Shown one piece after another: positions 8,750 to 17,230 of a DNA stretch of 64,000 bases. The stretch is from Suilimivivens sp045586385 (GTDB taxonomy: Bacteria > Bacillota > Clostridia > Lachnospirales > Lachnospiraceae). The notes beneath the pieces are model-generated. The model was not told the origin of the DNA, did no database searches, and saw only the letters and a program-made list of their open reading frames with translations. Made by a program: the position numbers and the translations under genes. The DNA is taken from the NCBI GenBank assembly GCA_045586385.1, contig JAZNAE010000086.1:1-64000 (forward strand), written 5' to 3'. Positions within the stretch are counted from its first letter, which is position 1; each line of letters opens with the position of its first letter.

Positions 8750-8853
8750 AAAATCCTTTTCCAATTGAAAGATGTATGATATACTGTATGAGGAAAAACA
8801 GTAATAAAATATTTGTATCATAAGATATAGATGAAAATAAAGGAGATTTGATT

Positions 8854-8997
8854 ATGAAACGTATCAAAACATTAACAACCAGAGACTTAAAAGAATCCAT
8901 GAAAAAAGGCGGATGCGGTGAATGCCAGACTTCTTGCCAGTCAGCTTGTAAGACTTCCTGTACAGTAGGAAACCAGAGCTGTGAAAAGGTAAAATAA
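8854..8997 (+). CDS. scfA: SCIFF ranthipeptide precursor (six cysteines in forty-five)
   Basis: 47 residues beginning MKRIKTLTTRDLKES and ending with six cysteines at 21, 24, 28, 32, 36 and 43. This is the diagnostic pattern of the SCIFF precursor, which a dedicated radical SAM enzyme modifies by forming Cys thioethers. AGGAG lies at 8841-8845. The maturase gene follows at 9094 after a hairpin, the standard arrangement. SCIFF is nearly universal in Clostridia, and its final role is unsettled. Confidence 0.95.
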   Translation: MKRIKTLTTRDLKESMKKGGCGECQTSCQSACKTSCTVGNQSCEKVK

Positions 8998-9028
8998 GTT
9001 GATTGTAAATAATCACATCAGTGATTGT

Positions 9029-9053
9029 AAGCAGCGACAAACAGTCGCTGCTT
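9029..9053 (+). terminator. Hairpin between the SCIFF precursor and maturase genes
   Basis: A perfect 10-bp stem AAGCAGCGAC (9029-9038) / GTCGCTGCTT (9044-9053) with a 5-nt loop. There is no strong T-run, so it is probably a partial terminator or an RNA-stabilising stem that gives more precursor than maturase transcript. Confidence 0.6.
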
Positions 9054-9093
9054 ATTATGCGTTTAAATGGAAATAAGAAAGAGGGATAAGTAA

Positions 9094-10479
9094 GTGGTTC
9101 ATCAATATAAAAACAATGGCTACAATATTGTGCTTGACGTAAACAGCGGTTCTGTACATGTAGTCGATGACCTTGTGTATGATGTCATACCGGTAGTGGA
9201 AGAGGGATTGTCGGAAGGCCTTTTGGAAAATGAGATAAAGACAAAGGTATCCGATAAATTAGACGCTTCTTATACGAAAGAAGATATTGCGGAAGCAGTA
9301 GAAGAGGTTATGGAATTAAAAGAAGCCGGTATGCTTTTTACAGAGGATGTATACGAAAATTATATTATAGATTTTAAGAAGAGACAGACAGTGGTGAAGG
9401 CCCTGTGTCTTCACATAGCCCATGACTGTAACCTGGCCTGCAAATATTGCTTTGCTGAAGAAGGAGAATACCATGGCAGAAGAGCCATCATGAGCTACGA
9501 AGTGGGTAAAAAGGCACTGGATTTTCTGGTTGCCAATTCCGGAAACAGGGTGAATTTGGAAGTGGATTTCTTTGGCGGTGAGCCGCTGATGAACTGGCAG
9601 GTGGTAAAAGACCTGGTGGCTTACGGAAGAAGTCTTGAAGAGCCTCACAATAAAAAGTTCCGTTTTACCTTAACCACAAACGGGGTGCTTCTTGATGACG
9701 AAGTACTTGAGTTTGCAAATAAGGAAATGTCCAATGTGGTCCTAAGTATTGACGGACGTAAAGAAATTCATGACCTGATGCGTCCAAACCGTGGTGGCTT
9801 TGGAAGTTATGATACCATTGTACCGAAGTTCCAGAAGGTTGCTGAGAGCAGAAATCAGATGGATTATTATGTCCGGGGGACTTTTACCCACAATAATCTT
9901 GATTTCGCAGAGGATGTAAAGCATTTGGCAGATCTTGGATTTAAACAGATTTCCGTAGAGCCTGTTGTGGCAAAGCCGGAGGAGAGTTATGCCATTACCG
10001 AAGAAGATATTCCCCGTATTTTGGAGGAATATGATAATTTGGCACTAGAACTCTTAAAGCGCCGCAGGGAAGGAAAGGGCGTGAACTTCTTTCACTTTAT
10101 GATTGACTTGCAGGGCGGACCCTGCGTGGCAAAGCGTCTTTCCGGATGCGGAAGCGGTACAGAATATTTGGCAGTGACTCCTTGGGGTGATTTATATCCT
10201 TGTCATCAGTTTGTAGGACAGGAAGAATTTCTGATGGGAAATGTGGATGAAGGAATTACCAGGACTGATATTAGGGATGAATTTAAAACCTGTAATGTTT
10301 ATGCCAAAGAAAAGTGCAGAAACTGTTTCGCAAAGTTCTATTGCAGTGGTGGCTGTGCTGCCAATTCTTATAATTTCCACGGAAGTATTAACGATGCTTA
10401 TGACGTGGGATGCGAATTGCAAAGAAAACGCATTGAATGTGCGATTATGATAAAGGCGGCATTGGCCGACGAAGAATAA
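9094..10479 (+). CDS. scfB: SCIFF radical SAM maturase (thioether-forming)
   Basis: 461 residues from GTG 9094. The N-terminal about 100 residues form the precursor-binding domain. The radical SAM Cx3Cx2C motif is C112-NLA-C116-KY-C119. A C-terminal SPASM region carries clustered cysteines (CGSGTEYLAVTPWGDLYPC, then KEKCRNCFAKFYCSGGC) that bind extra iron-sulfur clusters. It installs Cys thioether crosslinks on the SCIFF peptide in the cytoplasm. Directly downstream is secDF. Confidence 0.95.
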   Translation: MVHQYKNNGYNIVLDVNSGSVHVVDDLVYDVIPVVEEGLSEGLLENEIKTKVSDKLDASYTKEDIAEAVEEVMELKEAGMLFTEDVYENYIIDFKKRQTVVKALCLHIAHDCNLACKYCFAEEGEYHGRRAIMSYEVGKKALDFLVANSGNRVNLEVDFFGGEPLMNWQVVKDLVAYGRSLEEPHNKKFRFTLTTNGVLLDDEVLEFANKEMSNVVLSIDGRKEIHDLMRPNRGGFGSYDTIVPKFQKVAESRNQMDYYVRGTFTHNNLDFAEDVKHLADLGFKQISVEPVVAKPEESYAITEEDIPRILEEYDNLALELLKRRREGKGVNFFHFMIDLQGGPCVAKRLSGCGSGTEYLAVTPWGDLYPCHQFVGQEEFLMGNVDEGITRTDIRDEFKTCNVYAKEKCRNCFAKFYCSGGCAANSYNFHGSINDAYDVGCELQRKRIECAIMIKAALADEE

Positions 10480-10502
10480 ACAAAAGGAAGAGGGATTAAA
10501 CG

Positions 10503-12755
10503 ATGAAAAAGAGTAAAGCAATTGTAGTGATGCTGGTGCTCGTAGTATTACTTGGATTTTTTGGATATACCGCAGCAGTGGGCGTAGGAAGCAGTTCTGC
10601 AGGTTCCGCTTCGGACATCAAGCTTGGCCTTGATCTTGCCGGTGGTGTAAGTATTACTTATCAGGTAGTAGGCGAGGAAGAGCCGGATGCGGCAGATATG
10701 GCAGATACCATCCGTAAACTTCAAAAGCGTGTGGAAGTATATAGTACAGAGTCAGTAGTATATCAGGAAGGGAATGACAGAATTAATATTGAAATTCCCG
10801 GTGTTTCCGATGCAAATGCTATCTTGGAAGAACTTGGAAAACCCGGTTCTTTATACTTTGTTTCAGAAACAGACGCAGAAGGAAATTTAAATTATCAGAC
10901 TACCTTTGATGCAACCGGTGAACCGGTTCACATTTTGACAAAGGATATTGAGACAATTGTGGCAGAGGGAAGTGCCCGTCTTTCCGGAACAGATGTAAAG
11001 GATGCACAGGCTGTTTCTTTTAAGGATCAGATGGGAAACAGTGAAATCGGTGTTGATCTTGTGATGACAAGTGAAGGTGCTGAAAAGTTTAAGGCGGCAA
11101 CCCAGAATGCATACCAAAAGGGAGAAACTCTTGGTATTTATTATGACGGCGAAATCATCAGTGCACCTACCGTAAGAGCGGTAATTGCAGATGGTAATGC
11201 CCAGATTACGGGTAATTTTGATTTTGAAAAAGCAGAGCAACTTGCATCTACCATTCGTATCGGTGGACTGAAATTGGAACTGGAAGAACTTCATTCAAAA
11301 GTAGTGGGTGCACAGCTTGGTGAGGAAGCAATTGCTACCAGTATCAAAGCAGCAGCTGTTGGCTTTGTAATCATTGTTATTTTTATGATAGCTGTTTACT
11401 ATGTATCAGGCTTTGCGGCATCATTGGCACTGGCATTGTATGTGGAATTAATTGTTATTTTACTTGCTGCATTTGAAATTACATTAACCCTGCCGGGTAT
11501 TGCAGGTATTATTCTTTCTATAGGTATGGCAGTAGATGCCAATGTAATTATCTTTGCCAGAATCAGGGAAGAACTTGCAACAGGTAAGACAGTGAAGTCT
11601 GCAATAGATGCAGGATATAAGAAAGCGCAGTCGGCTATTTGGGATGGAAACATTACCACATTAATCGCAGCAGCAGTGCTTGGCATTATGGGTTCCGGTA
11701 CCATTAAGGGATTTGCGGCAACACTTGCCCTTGGTATTGTATTATCCATGTTTACAGCACTGGTTATTACCAGACTGATTATGAATGCGTTGTTTGGTCT
11801 TGGACTTAAGGATGCAAAATTTTATGGCATTGCAAAGGAAAAGAAGGCACTCTCTTTTGTTTCAAAGAAAGCAGTATTCTTTGGAATTTCTATTGCACTT
11901 GTGGTAGCAGGATTTGTATTTATGGGTGTCAACAAAGCACAGACCGGCAATATCTTAAATTATGGTCTTGAATTTGTTGGTGGAACTTCTACCAATGTAA
12001 CCTTTAATGAAGATATGAGCCTTGCAGATATTGACTCCAAGGTAGTACCCCTTATTGAAGGCATTACAGGGGACGGTAATGTGCAGACACAGAAGATTGA
12101 CGGAACCAATGAAGTCATCTTTAAGACCCGCTCTTTATCTGTGGAAGAGAGGGAAACATTCAGCAGTGTTATGGCTGATAATTTCGCGGTAGATACAGAG
12201 AAGATTACAGCGGAAACCATTAGTTCTACTATCAGTGGAGAGATGAAAAAGGAATCTGTTATTGCGGTGGCAGTGGCAACCTTATGTATGCTGATTTATA
12301 TTTGGTTTAGATTTAAGGATATCCGTTTTGGCGCAAGTTCTGTAGTGGCATTAATCCATGACGTTTTGGTAGTACTTGCATTTTATGCAATTGTGAAGGT
12401 TTCCGTGGGAACAACCTTTATTGCTTGTATGCTGACCATAGTAGGTTACTCCATTAATGCGACCATAGTAATTTTTGACCGTGTTCGTGAGAACCTGGCT
12501 GAGATGAAGCGGAAGGATACTCTTGATGATGTAGTAAATAAGAGTATTACTCAGACTTTATCAAGAAGTATCTTTACTTCCCTGACAACCTTTGTTATGG
12601 TAGCAGCACTGTATATCTTCGGAGTATCCTCTGTAAAAGAATTTGCCCTTCCTTTGATGGTTGGTATTCTTTGCGGTACGTATTCTTCTGTATGCATTAC
12701 AGGAGCACTGTGGCTGGTACTTAGAAAGGTTTTTCCCCAGAAAGTGGAAGAGTAA
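10503..12755 (+). CDS. secDF: Fused SecD/SecF protein-export membrane component
   Basis: 750 residues, a single-chain SecDF. It has an N-terminal membrane anchor and the SecD signature LGLDLAGGVSITYQV. The first periplasm-side domains follow, then five membrane segments ending near residue 430 with the SecD motif GMAVDANVIIFARIREE. The SecF half begins near 455 (FVGGTSTNVTF) and includes TIVGYSINATIVIFDRVREN. It uses the proton motive force to assist Sec export. It follows scfB and is followed 3 bp later by recJ, so it is likely in one operon. Confidence 0.95.
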   Translation: MKKSKAIVVMLVLVVLLGFFGYTAAVGVGSSSAGSASDIKLGLDLAGGVSITYQVVGEEEPDAADMADTIRKLQKRVEVYSTESVVYQEGNDRINIEIPGVSDANAILEELGKPGSLYFVSETDAEGNLNYQTTFDATGEPVHILTKDIETIVAEGSARLSGTDVKDAQAVSFKDQMGNSEIGVDLVMTSEGAEKFKAATQNAYQKGETLGIYYDGEIISAPTVRAVIADGNAQITGNFDFEKAEQLASTIRIGGLKLELEELHSKVVGAQLGEEAIATSIKAAAVGFVIIVIFMIAVYYVSGFAASLALALYVELIVILLAAFEITLTLPGIAGIILSIGMAVDANVIIFARIREELATGKTVKSAIDAGYKKAQSAIWDGNITTLIAAAVLGIMGSGTIKGFAATLALGIVLSMFTALVITRLIMNALFGLGLKDAKFYGIAKEKKALSFVSKKAVFFGISIALVVAGFVFMGVNKAQTGNILNYGLEFVGGTSTNVTFNEDMSLADIDSKVVPLIEGITGDGNVQTQKIDGTNEVIFKTRSLSVEERETFSSVMADNFAVDTEKITAETISSTISGEMKKESVIAVAVATLCMLIYIWFRFKDIRFGASSVVALIHDVLVVLAFYAIVKVSVGTTFIACMLTIVGYSINATIVIFDRVRENLAEMKRKDTLDDVVNKSITQTLSRSIFTSLTTFVMVAALYIFGVSSVKEFALPLMVGILCGTYSSVCITGALWLVLRKVFPQKVEE

Positions 12756-12758
12756 TCA

Positions 12759-14540
12759 ATGGCAAAATGGATGGTGGCCGCCAAAAAGGCTGATTTTAAT
12801 AAAATAGCAAATGATTACGGCATTACGCCGGTCCTTGCCAGAATTATCCGGAACAGGGGTTTGACAGAGGATGAGGATATCAGAAAATTCTTGAAGGGAA
12901 ACCTTCAGGATTTACATAGTCCCTTTTTATTAAAAGATATGGACAAAGCAACAGACCTCATTCTTGATAAGATAAATAATCAGTCTGCAATCAGAGTCAT
13001 TGGAGATTATGATGTGGACGGCATTTGTTCTACCTATATTTTGGTTCATGGGCTTTCTCTTTTGGGAGCAAAGGTGGACCGGGTGATTCCTCATCGCATG
13101 AAGGATGGGTATGGTCTTAATGACAATCTGATAGAAGAGGCAGCAAGTGAAGGAATCGATACCATTGTTACCTGCGATAACGGGATTGCAGCGGCAAGTC
13201 AGATTGCCTTGGCAAGCAAGCTTGGTATGACGGTTGTTGTTACAGACCATCATGAAGTGCCTTATGAAGATACAGAGGATGGCAGAAGATATATTGTACC
13301 CCAGGCAGCAGCAGTGATTGACCCCAAGCAGGAGGACTGCAAATATCCATTTTCTTCTATTTGCGGTGCGGTAGTGGCCATGAAACTGATTTTGGCACTC
13401 TGTGAAAAGAGCGGGAAAAGCAGCAAAGAAACAGATGCCATACGTGACGGATTATTACCCTTTGCGGCCCTTGCAACAGTCTGCGATGTAATGGAACTGC
13501 GTGATGAAAACCGTATCATTGTAAAATACGGATTGCAGATGATGGGGCATACCGCAAATAAAGGCTTAAAGGCCCTGATGCAGGCAAACGGAATTGAAGA
13601 AAAAGAGATTACGCCCTATCATGCAGGGTTTATTATAGGCCCCTGTTTAAATGCTACAGGAAGGCTGGATACAGCAACAAGAGCCCTAAGTTTATTTGAG
13701 GCAGAAGAATGGAATGAAGCGGTAGTGATTGCCGCCGATTTAAAAAATTTAAATGACAGCCGTAAAAAAATGACGGAAGACGGTGTAAAACTGGCAATCC
13801 AAAAGGTGGAAGAAAGCGAGCTGAAGGATGACAGAGTATTGGTTGTATTTTTGCCGGACTGTCATGAAAGCCTTGCCGGAATTATTGCCGGAAAAGTGCG
13901 TGAAAAATTCGGAAAGCCTGCTTTTGTCCTAACCAAAGGAGAAGAAGGAATTAAAGGCAGCGGACGCTCCATAGAAGCTTATTCCATGTATGAAGAAATG
14001 ACAGGTTGCAAGGAGTTTTTCACCAAGTACGGCGGACATCCCATGGCCGCAGGTCTTTCTATTGCTGACGAAGAACAGTTAAAGCAGTTTAGGATAGCAA
14101 TCAATCAAAAATGTACCTTGACGGAAGCAGATTTTGAAGAAGTGGTCCATATTGATGTTCCTATGCCCCTTAGCTATGTAAAGAAAGATTTTATCAAAGA
14201 ATTGTCTTTGCTTGAGCCCTTTGGCGTTGGAAATAAAAAACCCTTGTTTGCACAGAAGGATGTGAAGCTTCTTAGTGGCAAAGTGATGGGAAAAAATAAA
14301 AATGTAGGAAAGTATGTTATCGCAGATGAAACAGGATATACTTATGAAATGATTTATTTTGGCGATATGGAAAAGTGGCATGATTTTCTTACAGAGAAGT
14401 TTGGAAAAGAAAAAGTAACATCGCTTTATAGCGGAGTGAAAGAAAATAAGCCGATGTCTTTTAACATGGCTTATTATCCGGATATTAATTATTTTGCCGG
14501 AAGAGAGAGCGTGCAGATGGTCATGCAATATTATTGCTAA
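12759..14540 (+). CDS. recJ: Single-stranded-DNA-specific exonuclease RecJ
   Basis: 593 residues, normal for RecJ. The DHH phosphoesterase motifs are IGDYDVDGICSTY (83-88 core) and VTDHHEVP (163-165). The DHHA1 region contains KGSGRSIEAYSMYE and KYGGHPMAAG, and a C-terminal OB-fold segment follows. It degrades single-stranded DNA 5' to 3' in mismatch and recombination repair. It starts 3 bp after secDF. Confidence 0.95.
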   Translation: MAKWMVAAKKADFNKIANDYGITPVLARIIRNRGLTEDEDIRKFLKGNLQDLHSPFLLKDMDKATDLILDKINNQSAIRVIGDYDVDGICSTYILVHGLSLLGAKVDRVIPHRMKDGYGLNDNLIEEAASEGIDTIVTCDNGIAAASQIALASKLGMTVVVTDHHEVPYEDTEDGRRYIVPQAAAVIDPKQEDCKYPFSSICGAVVAMKLILALCEKSGKSSKETDAIRDGLLPFAALATVCDVMELRDENRIIVKYGLQMMGHTANKGLKALMQANGIEEKEITPYHAGFIIGPCLNATGRLDTATRALSLFEAEEWNEAVVIAADLKNLNDSRKKMTEDGVKLAIQKVEESELKDDRVLVVFLPDCHESLAGIIAGKVREKFGKPAFVLTKGEEGIKGSGRSIEAYSMYEEMTGCKEFFTKYGGHPMAAGLSIADEEQLKQFRIAINQKCTLTEADFEEVVHIDVPMPLSYVKKDFIKELSLLEPFGVGNKKPLFAQKDVKLLSGKVMGKNKNVGKYVIADETGYTYEMIYFGDMEKWHDFLTEKFGKEKVTSLYSGVKENKPMSFNMAYYPDINYFAGRESVQMVMQYYC

Positions 14541-14555
14541 AAAATGTGAGGGCTT

Positions 14556-15482
14556 ATGATTACAACCATTACATTAAACCCTGCCGTTGATAAGACGTGC
14601 ACTTTAAAAGAGCTGATACCGGGGGCTGTAAACCGCATGGAAGATGTGAAAAACATTGCAGGCGGAAAAGGTATTAATGTGACGAAGATTTTGCGTCAGT
14701 ATGATTATCCGGTGAGGGCACTTGGCTTTTTTGGCGGATATAACGGACGGTTTATTGAAGATTATCTAAAAAGTATTGGGGCAGAATGCTGTTTTACCTA
14801 TGTAAGCGGTGAAACCAGATGTAATACCAATGTGCTTTCAGACGCTGGTTGTGTGACGGAACTCTTAGAGCCGGGACCAATTGTTTCGAAAGAAGAATTG
14901 GATGATTTTTTAGGTAAGTATGAAGCAGCACTTACAGACAGTGAAGTAGTCATAATATCAGGAAGTATACCGGAGGGTATACCGGCGGGCATTTATGCTG
15001 ATTTGATTAAAATGGCAAAAGAGAAAGGCAGCAAGGTATGCTTAGATACCAGTGGAGAGCCTTTAAAGGAAGGGGTTGCCGCACGCCCTTTTATGATAAA
15101 GCCTAATAAAAGAGAATTGGAAGTACTGTTTAATGAAAAAATAGAAACGCTGGCGGAGCTTAAATGCAAGATAGCAAAACTTGTGGAATCAGGAATCAGT
15201 CACGTGCTCGTATCTATGGGGAGTGATGGTCTTATCTATGCAAATAAAAAGCAAGTATTGTTTGCAAAAGCACCAAGTGTGCAGGCAGTAAATACGGTAG
15301 CCTGCGGTGACAGCGTGGTTTCCTCTTTCGTGATGTCGCTTATCAAGGGGGATGATGATGAAGAATGCTTGAAAAAAGCGGTGGCAATTTCAGCGGCAAA
15401 TGCGACAACTTTTGAAAGTGCTGTGATTCCAAAAGAAACAGCCGGGCAGTTATATGAAATGGTAGATGTACAATATGTTTAA
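14556..15482 (+). CDS. PfkB-family sugar-phosphate kinase (1-phosphofructokinase-like)
   Basis: 308 residues beginning ITTITLNPAVDKT, with the PfkB glycine signature NIAGGKGINVTKIL and the C-terminal ATP/catalytic signature VNTVACGDSVVSSF. In the latter the usual GAGDS reads ACGDS, but the catalytic Asp is kept. The closest families are FruK and LacC/tagatose-6-phosphate kinase. There is no PTS or fruR gene nearby, so the substrate cannot be fixed. A strong terminator follows. Confidence 0.8.
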   Translation: MITTITLNPAVDKTCTLKELIPGAVNRMEDVKNIAGGKGINVTKILRQYDYPVRALGFFGGYNGRFIEDYLKSIGAECCFTYVSGETRCNTNVLSDAGCVTELLEPGPIVSKEELDDFLGKYEAALTDSEVVIISGSIPEGIPAGIYADLIKMAKEKGSKVCLDTSGEPLKEGVAARPFMIKPNKRELEVLFNEKIETLAELKCKIAKLVESGISHVLVSMGSDGLIYANKKQVLFAKAPSVQAVNTVACGDSVVSSFVMSLIKGDDDEECLKKAVAISAANATTFESAVIPKETAGQLYEMVDVQYV

Positions 15483-15494
15483 GGCAGATAACGC

Positions 15495-15525
15495 AAAAGC
15501 CTCCGGGGGATACCGGAGGCTTTGC
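15495..15525 (+). terminator. Rho-independent terminator after the PfkB kinase
   Basis: An 11-bp stem AAAGCCTCCGG (15496-15506) / CCGGAGGCTTT (15513-15523), then TT-rich sequence. It ends the scfA-secDF-recJ-kinase run. Nothing coding is convincing between here and murE at 15760. Confidence 0.85.
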
Positions 15526-15705
15526 TTCTTATGAGGGGGGAGATAGTGAGTTGTTCAACTATCTTACTACTTATCATAAAGGAAAAATGTGTACAAAATG
15601 TGTCCACTTCATTAGAAAAATCTAAAATCCTATTAAGAAAAAATAAATCATATCGAAAAATATGGCAATCATATAATAGTAATGGTAGATTTCGCCTGCG
15701 GAAAG

Positions 15706-15734
15706 TTGAAAAAAGTGCGTAATCGTGCTATCTT
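15706..15734 (+). promoter_or_regulatory. Sigma-A-type promoter of the murE operon
   Basis: TTGAAA (15706-15711), a 17-bp spacer, TATCTT (15729-15734), then the murE ATG at 15760. Confidence 0.5.
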
Positions 15735-15759
15735 ATTGTAAGGAAAAGAGGATGACTGC

Positions 15760-17229
15760 ATGCATTTATGTAAAGACCTGTTAAGAGAATTAAAATATGA
15801 ATGTGTTAAGGGAAGTACAGACAGACTTGTAAGTGAAGTGGTATATGATTCCAAAAAGGTTACCAAGGGCTGTCTGTTCATTTGTATTTGCGGATATGTA
15901 GCAGATGGTCATGATTTTGCTAAAGAAGCCATAGAAAAAGGTGCTGCTGTTTTAGTGGTGCAAAAGGACATAGAAGTACCGGATAGCAGTGATGTGACGG
16001 TCATTAAGGTGGAAGATACAAGATATGCCATGGCATTTATCGCTGCTGCTTATTTCGGGCATCCGGCAGATAAACTGAAAGTAATCGGTATCACCGGAAC
16101 TAAGGGAAAGACTACAACCACCTATCTTGTAAAATCGATTTTGGAAAGTGCAGGATATAAGGTGGGGTTAATCGGAACCATCGAAACCATTATCGGTGAT
16201 GAACATATTCCGGCAAACAATACGACACCGGAATCTTTCCTGCTTCAGCAGTATTTCAGAAAAATGGTAGATACCGGATGTGATATCGTTGTGATGGAGG
16301 TGGCATCCCAGGGTCTTAAACTTCACAGAACCCAAGGATTTATTTTTGAAATAGGTATCTTTACCAATTTAAAGCCGGACCATATCGGGACCAATGAACA
16401 TGCAGATTTTGAAGAATATCAGATGTGTAAGGGACTGTTGTTTAAACAATGCCGTTTGGGTATCGTCAATAAAGATGATGACCATATGGAGGAAGTGCTA
16501 AAGGGACATACCTGCAGAATAGAAACTTATGGGTTTGATAAAACAGCAGATCTTTATGCAGAGGATTTGCAATTGGTGAATAAACCCGGAGAACTGGGCA
16601 TTGATTTTAGCGTAAAAGGAAAAATGGATTTCAGGGTAGAAGTGCCGACCCCGGGGAGATTTAGTGTGTATAATGCACTTACCGCGATAGCGGTATGTCG
16701 CCATTTTCATGTAGAGGTTTCCAAGATACAAAAAGCCCTTCTCTCAGCCCATGTAAAGGGGAGAATTGAAATGGTGCCGGTATCTGATGATTTTACACTT
16801 TTAATTGATTATGCCCACAACGCTATGAGTCTTGAAAGTCTTCTTTCTACGCTTAAGGAGTATAAACCAAACCGGTTGGTGTGTGTGTTTGGCTGTGGAG
16901 GGAACCGTTCCAAACTCAGGCGTTTTGAAATGGGAGAGGTAAGCGGCAGATTAGCGGACCTTACCATTATTACATCCGACAATCCAAGATTTGAGGAACC
17001 TCTTTCTATTATGGCAGATATCAAAACAGGTATTTCTAAGACTGATGGTGCCTATGTGGAGATTTGTGACCGTAAAGAGGCTATCGCATATGCGATTCGT
17101 AACGGACAGTCCGGAGACATTATTGTACTTGCCGGAAAAGGACATGAGGATTACCAGGAAATTAAGGGAGTGAAATACCCAATGGACGAAAGAGTCCTGA
17201 TTGCAGAGATTTTAAGTACGGAGGAATAA
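15760..17229 (+). CDS. murE: UDP-MurNAc-tripeptide synthetase MurE
   Basis: 489 residues. The Mur ligase ATP loop GTKGKTTTT is at 113-121. The central domain has the TTPES substrate loop (NNTTPESFLLQQ) and KPDHIGTN. The C-terminal domain has the meso-diaminopimelate specificity motif DNPR (407-410). It adds meso-DAP to UDP-MurNAc-L-Ala-D-Glu. Here it leads the priA-def-fmt operon outside the dcw cluster. Confidence 0.95.
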   Translation: MHLCKDLLRELKYECVKGSTDRLVSEVVYDSKKVTKGCLFICICGYVADGHDFAKEAIEKGAAVLVVQKDIEVPDSSDVTVIKVEDTRYAMAFIAAAYFGHPADKLKVIGITGTKGKTTTTYLVKSILESAGYKVGLIGTIETIIGDEHIPANNTTPESFLLQQYFRKMVDTGCDIVVMEVASQGLKLHRTQGFIFEIGIFTNLKPDHIGTNEHADFEEYQMCKGLLFKQCRLGIVNKDDDHMEEVLKGHTCRIETYGFDKTADLYAEDLQLVNKPGELGIDFSVKGKMDFRVEVPTPGRFSVYNALTAIAVCRHFHVEVSKIQKALLSAHVKGRIEMVPVSDDFTLLIDYAHNAMSLESLLSTLKEYKPNRLVCVFGCGGNRSKLRRFEMGEVSGRLADLTIITSDNPRFEEPLSIMADIKTGISKTDGAYVEICDRKEAIAYAIRNGQSGDIIVLAGKGHEDYQEIKGVKYPMDERVLIAEILSTEE

Positions 17230-17230
17230 C

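Noticed and set aside
15522..15722. 66-residue ORF between the kinase and murE
   Set aside because: It begins inside the terminator tail and runs over the murE promoter. The composition is unlike protein, so I left it out.
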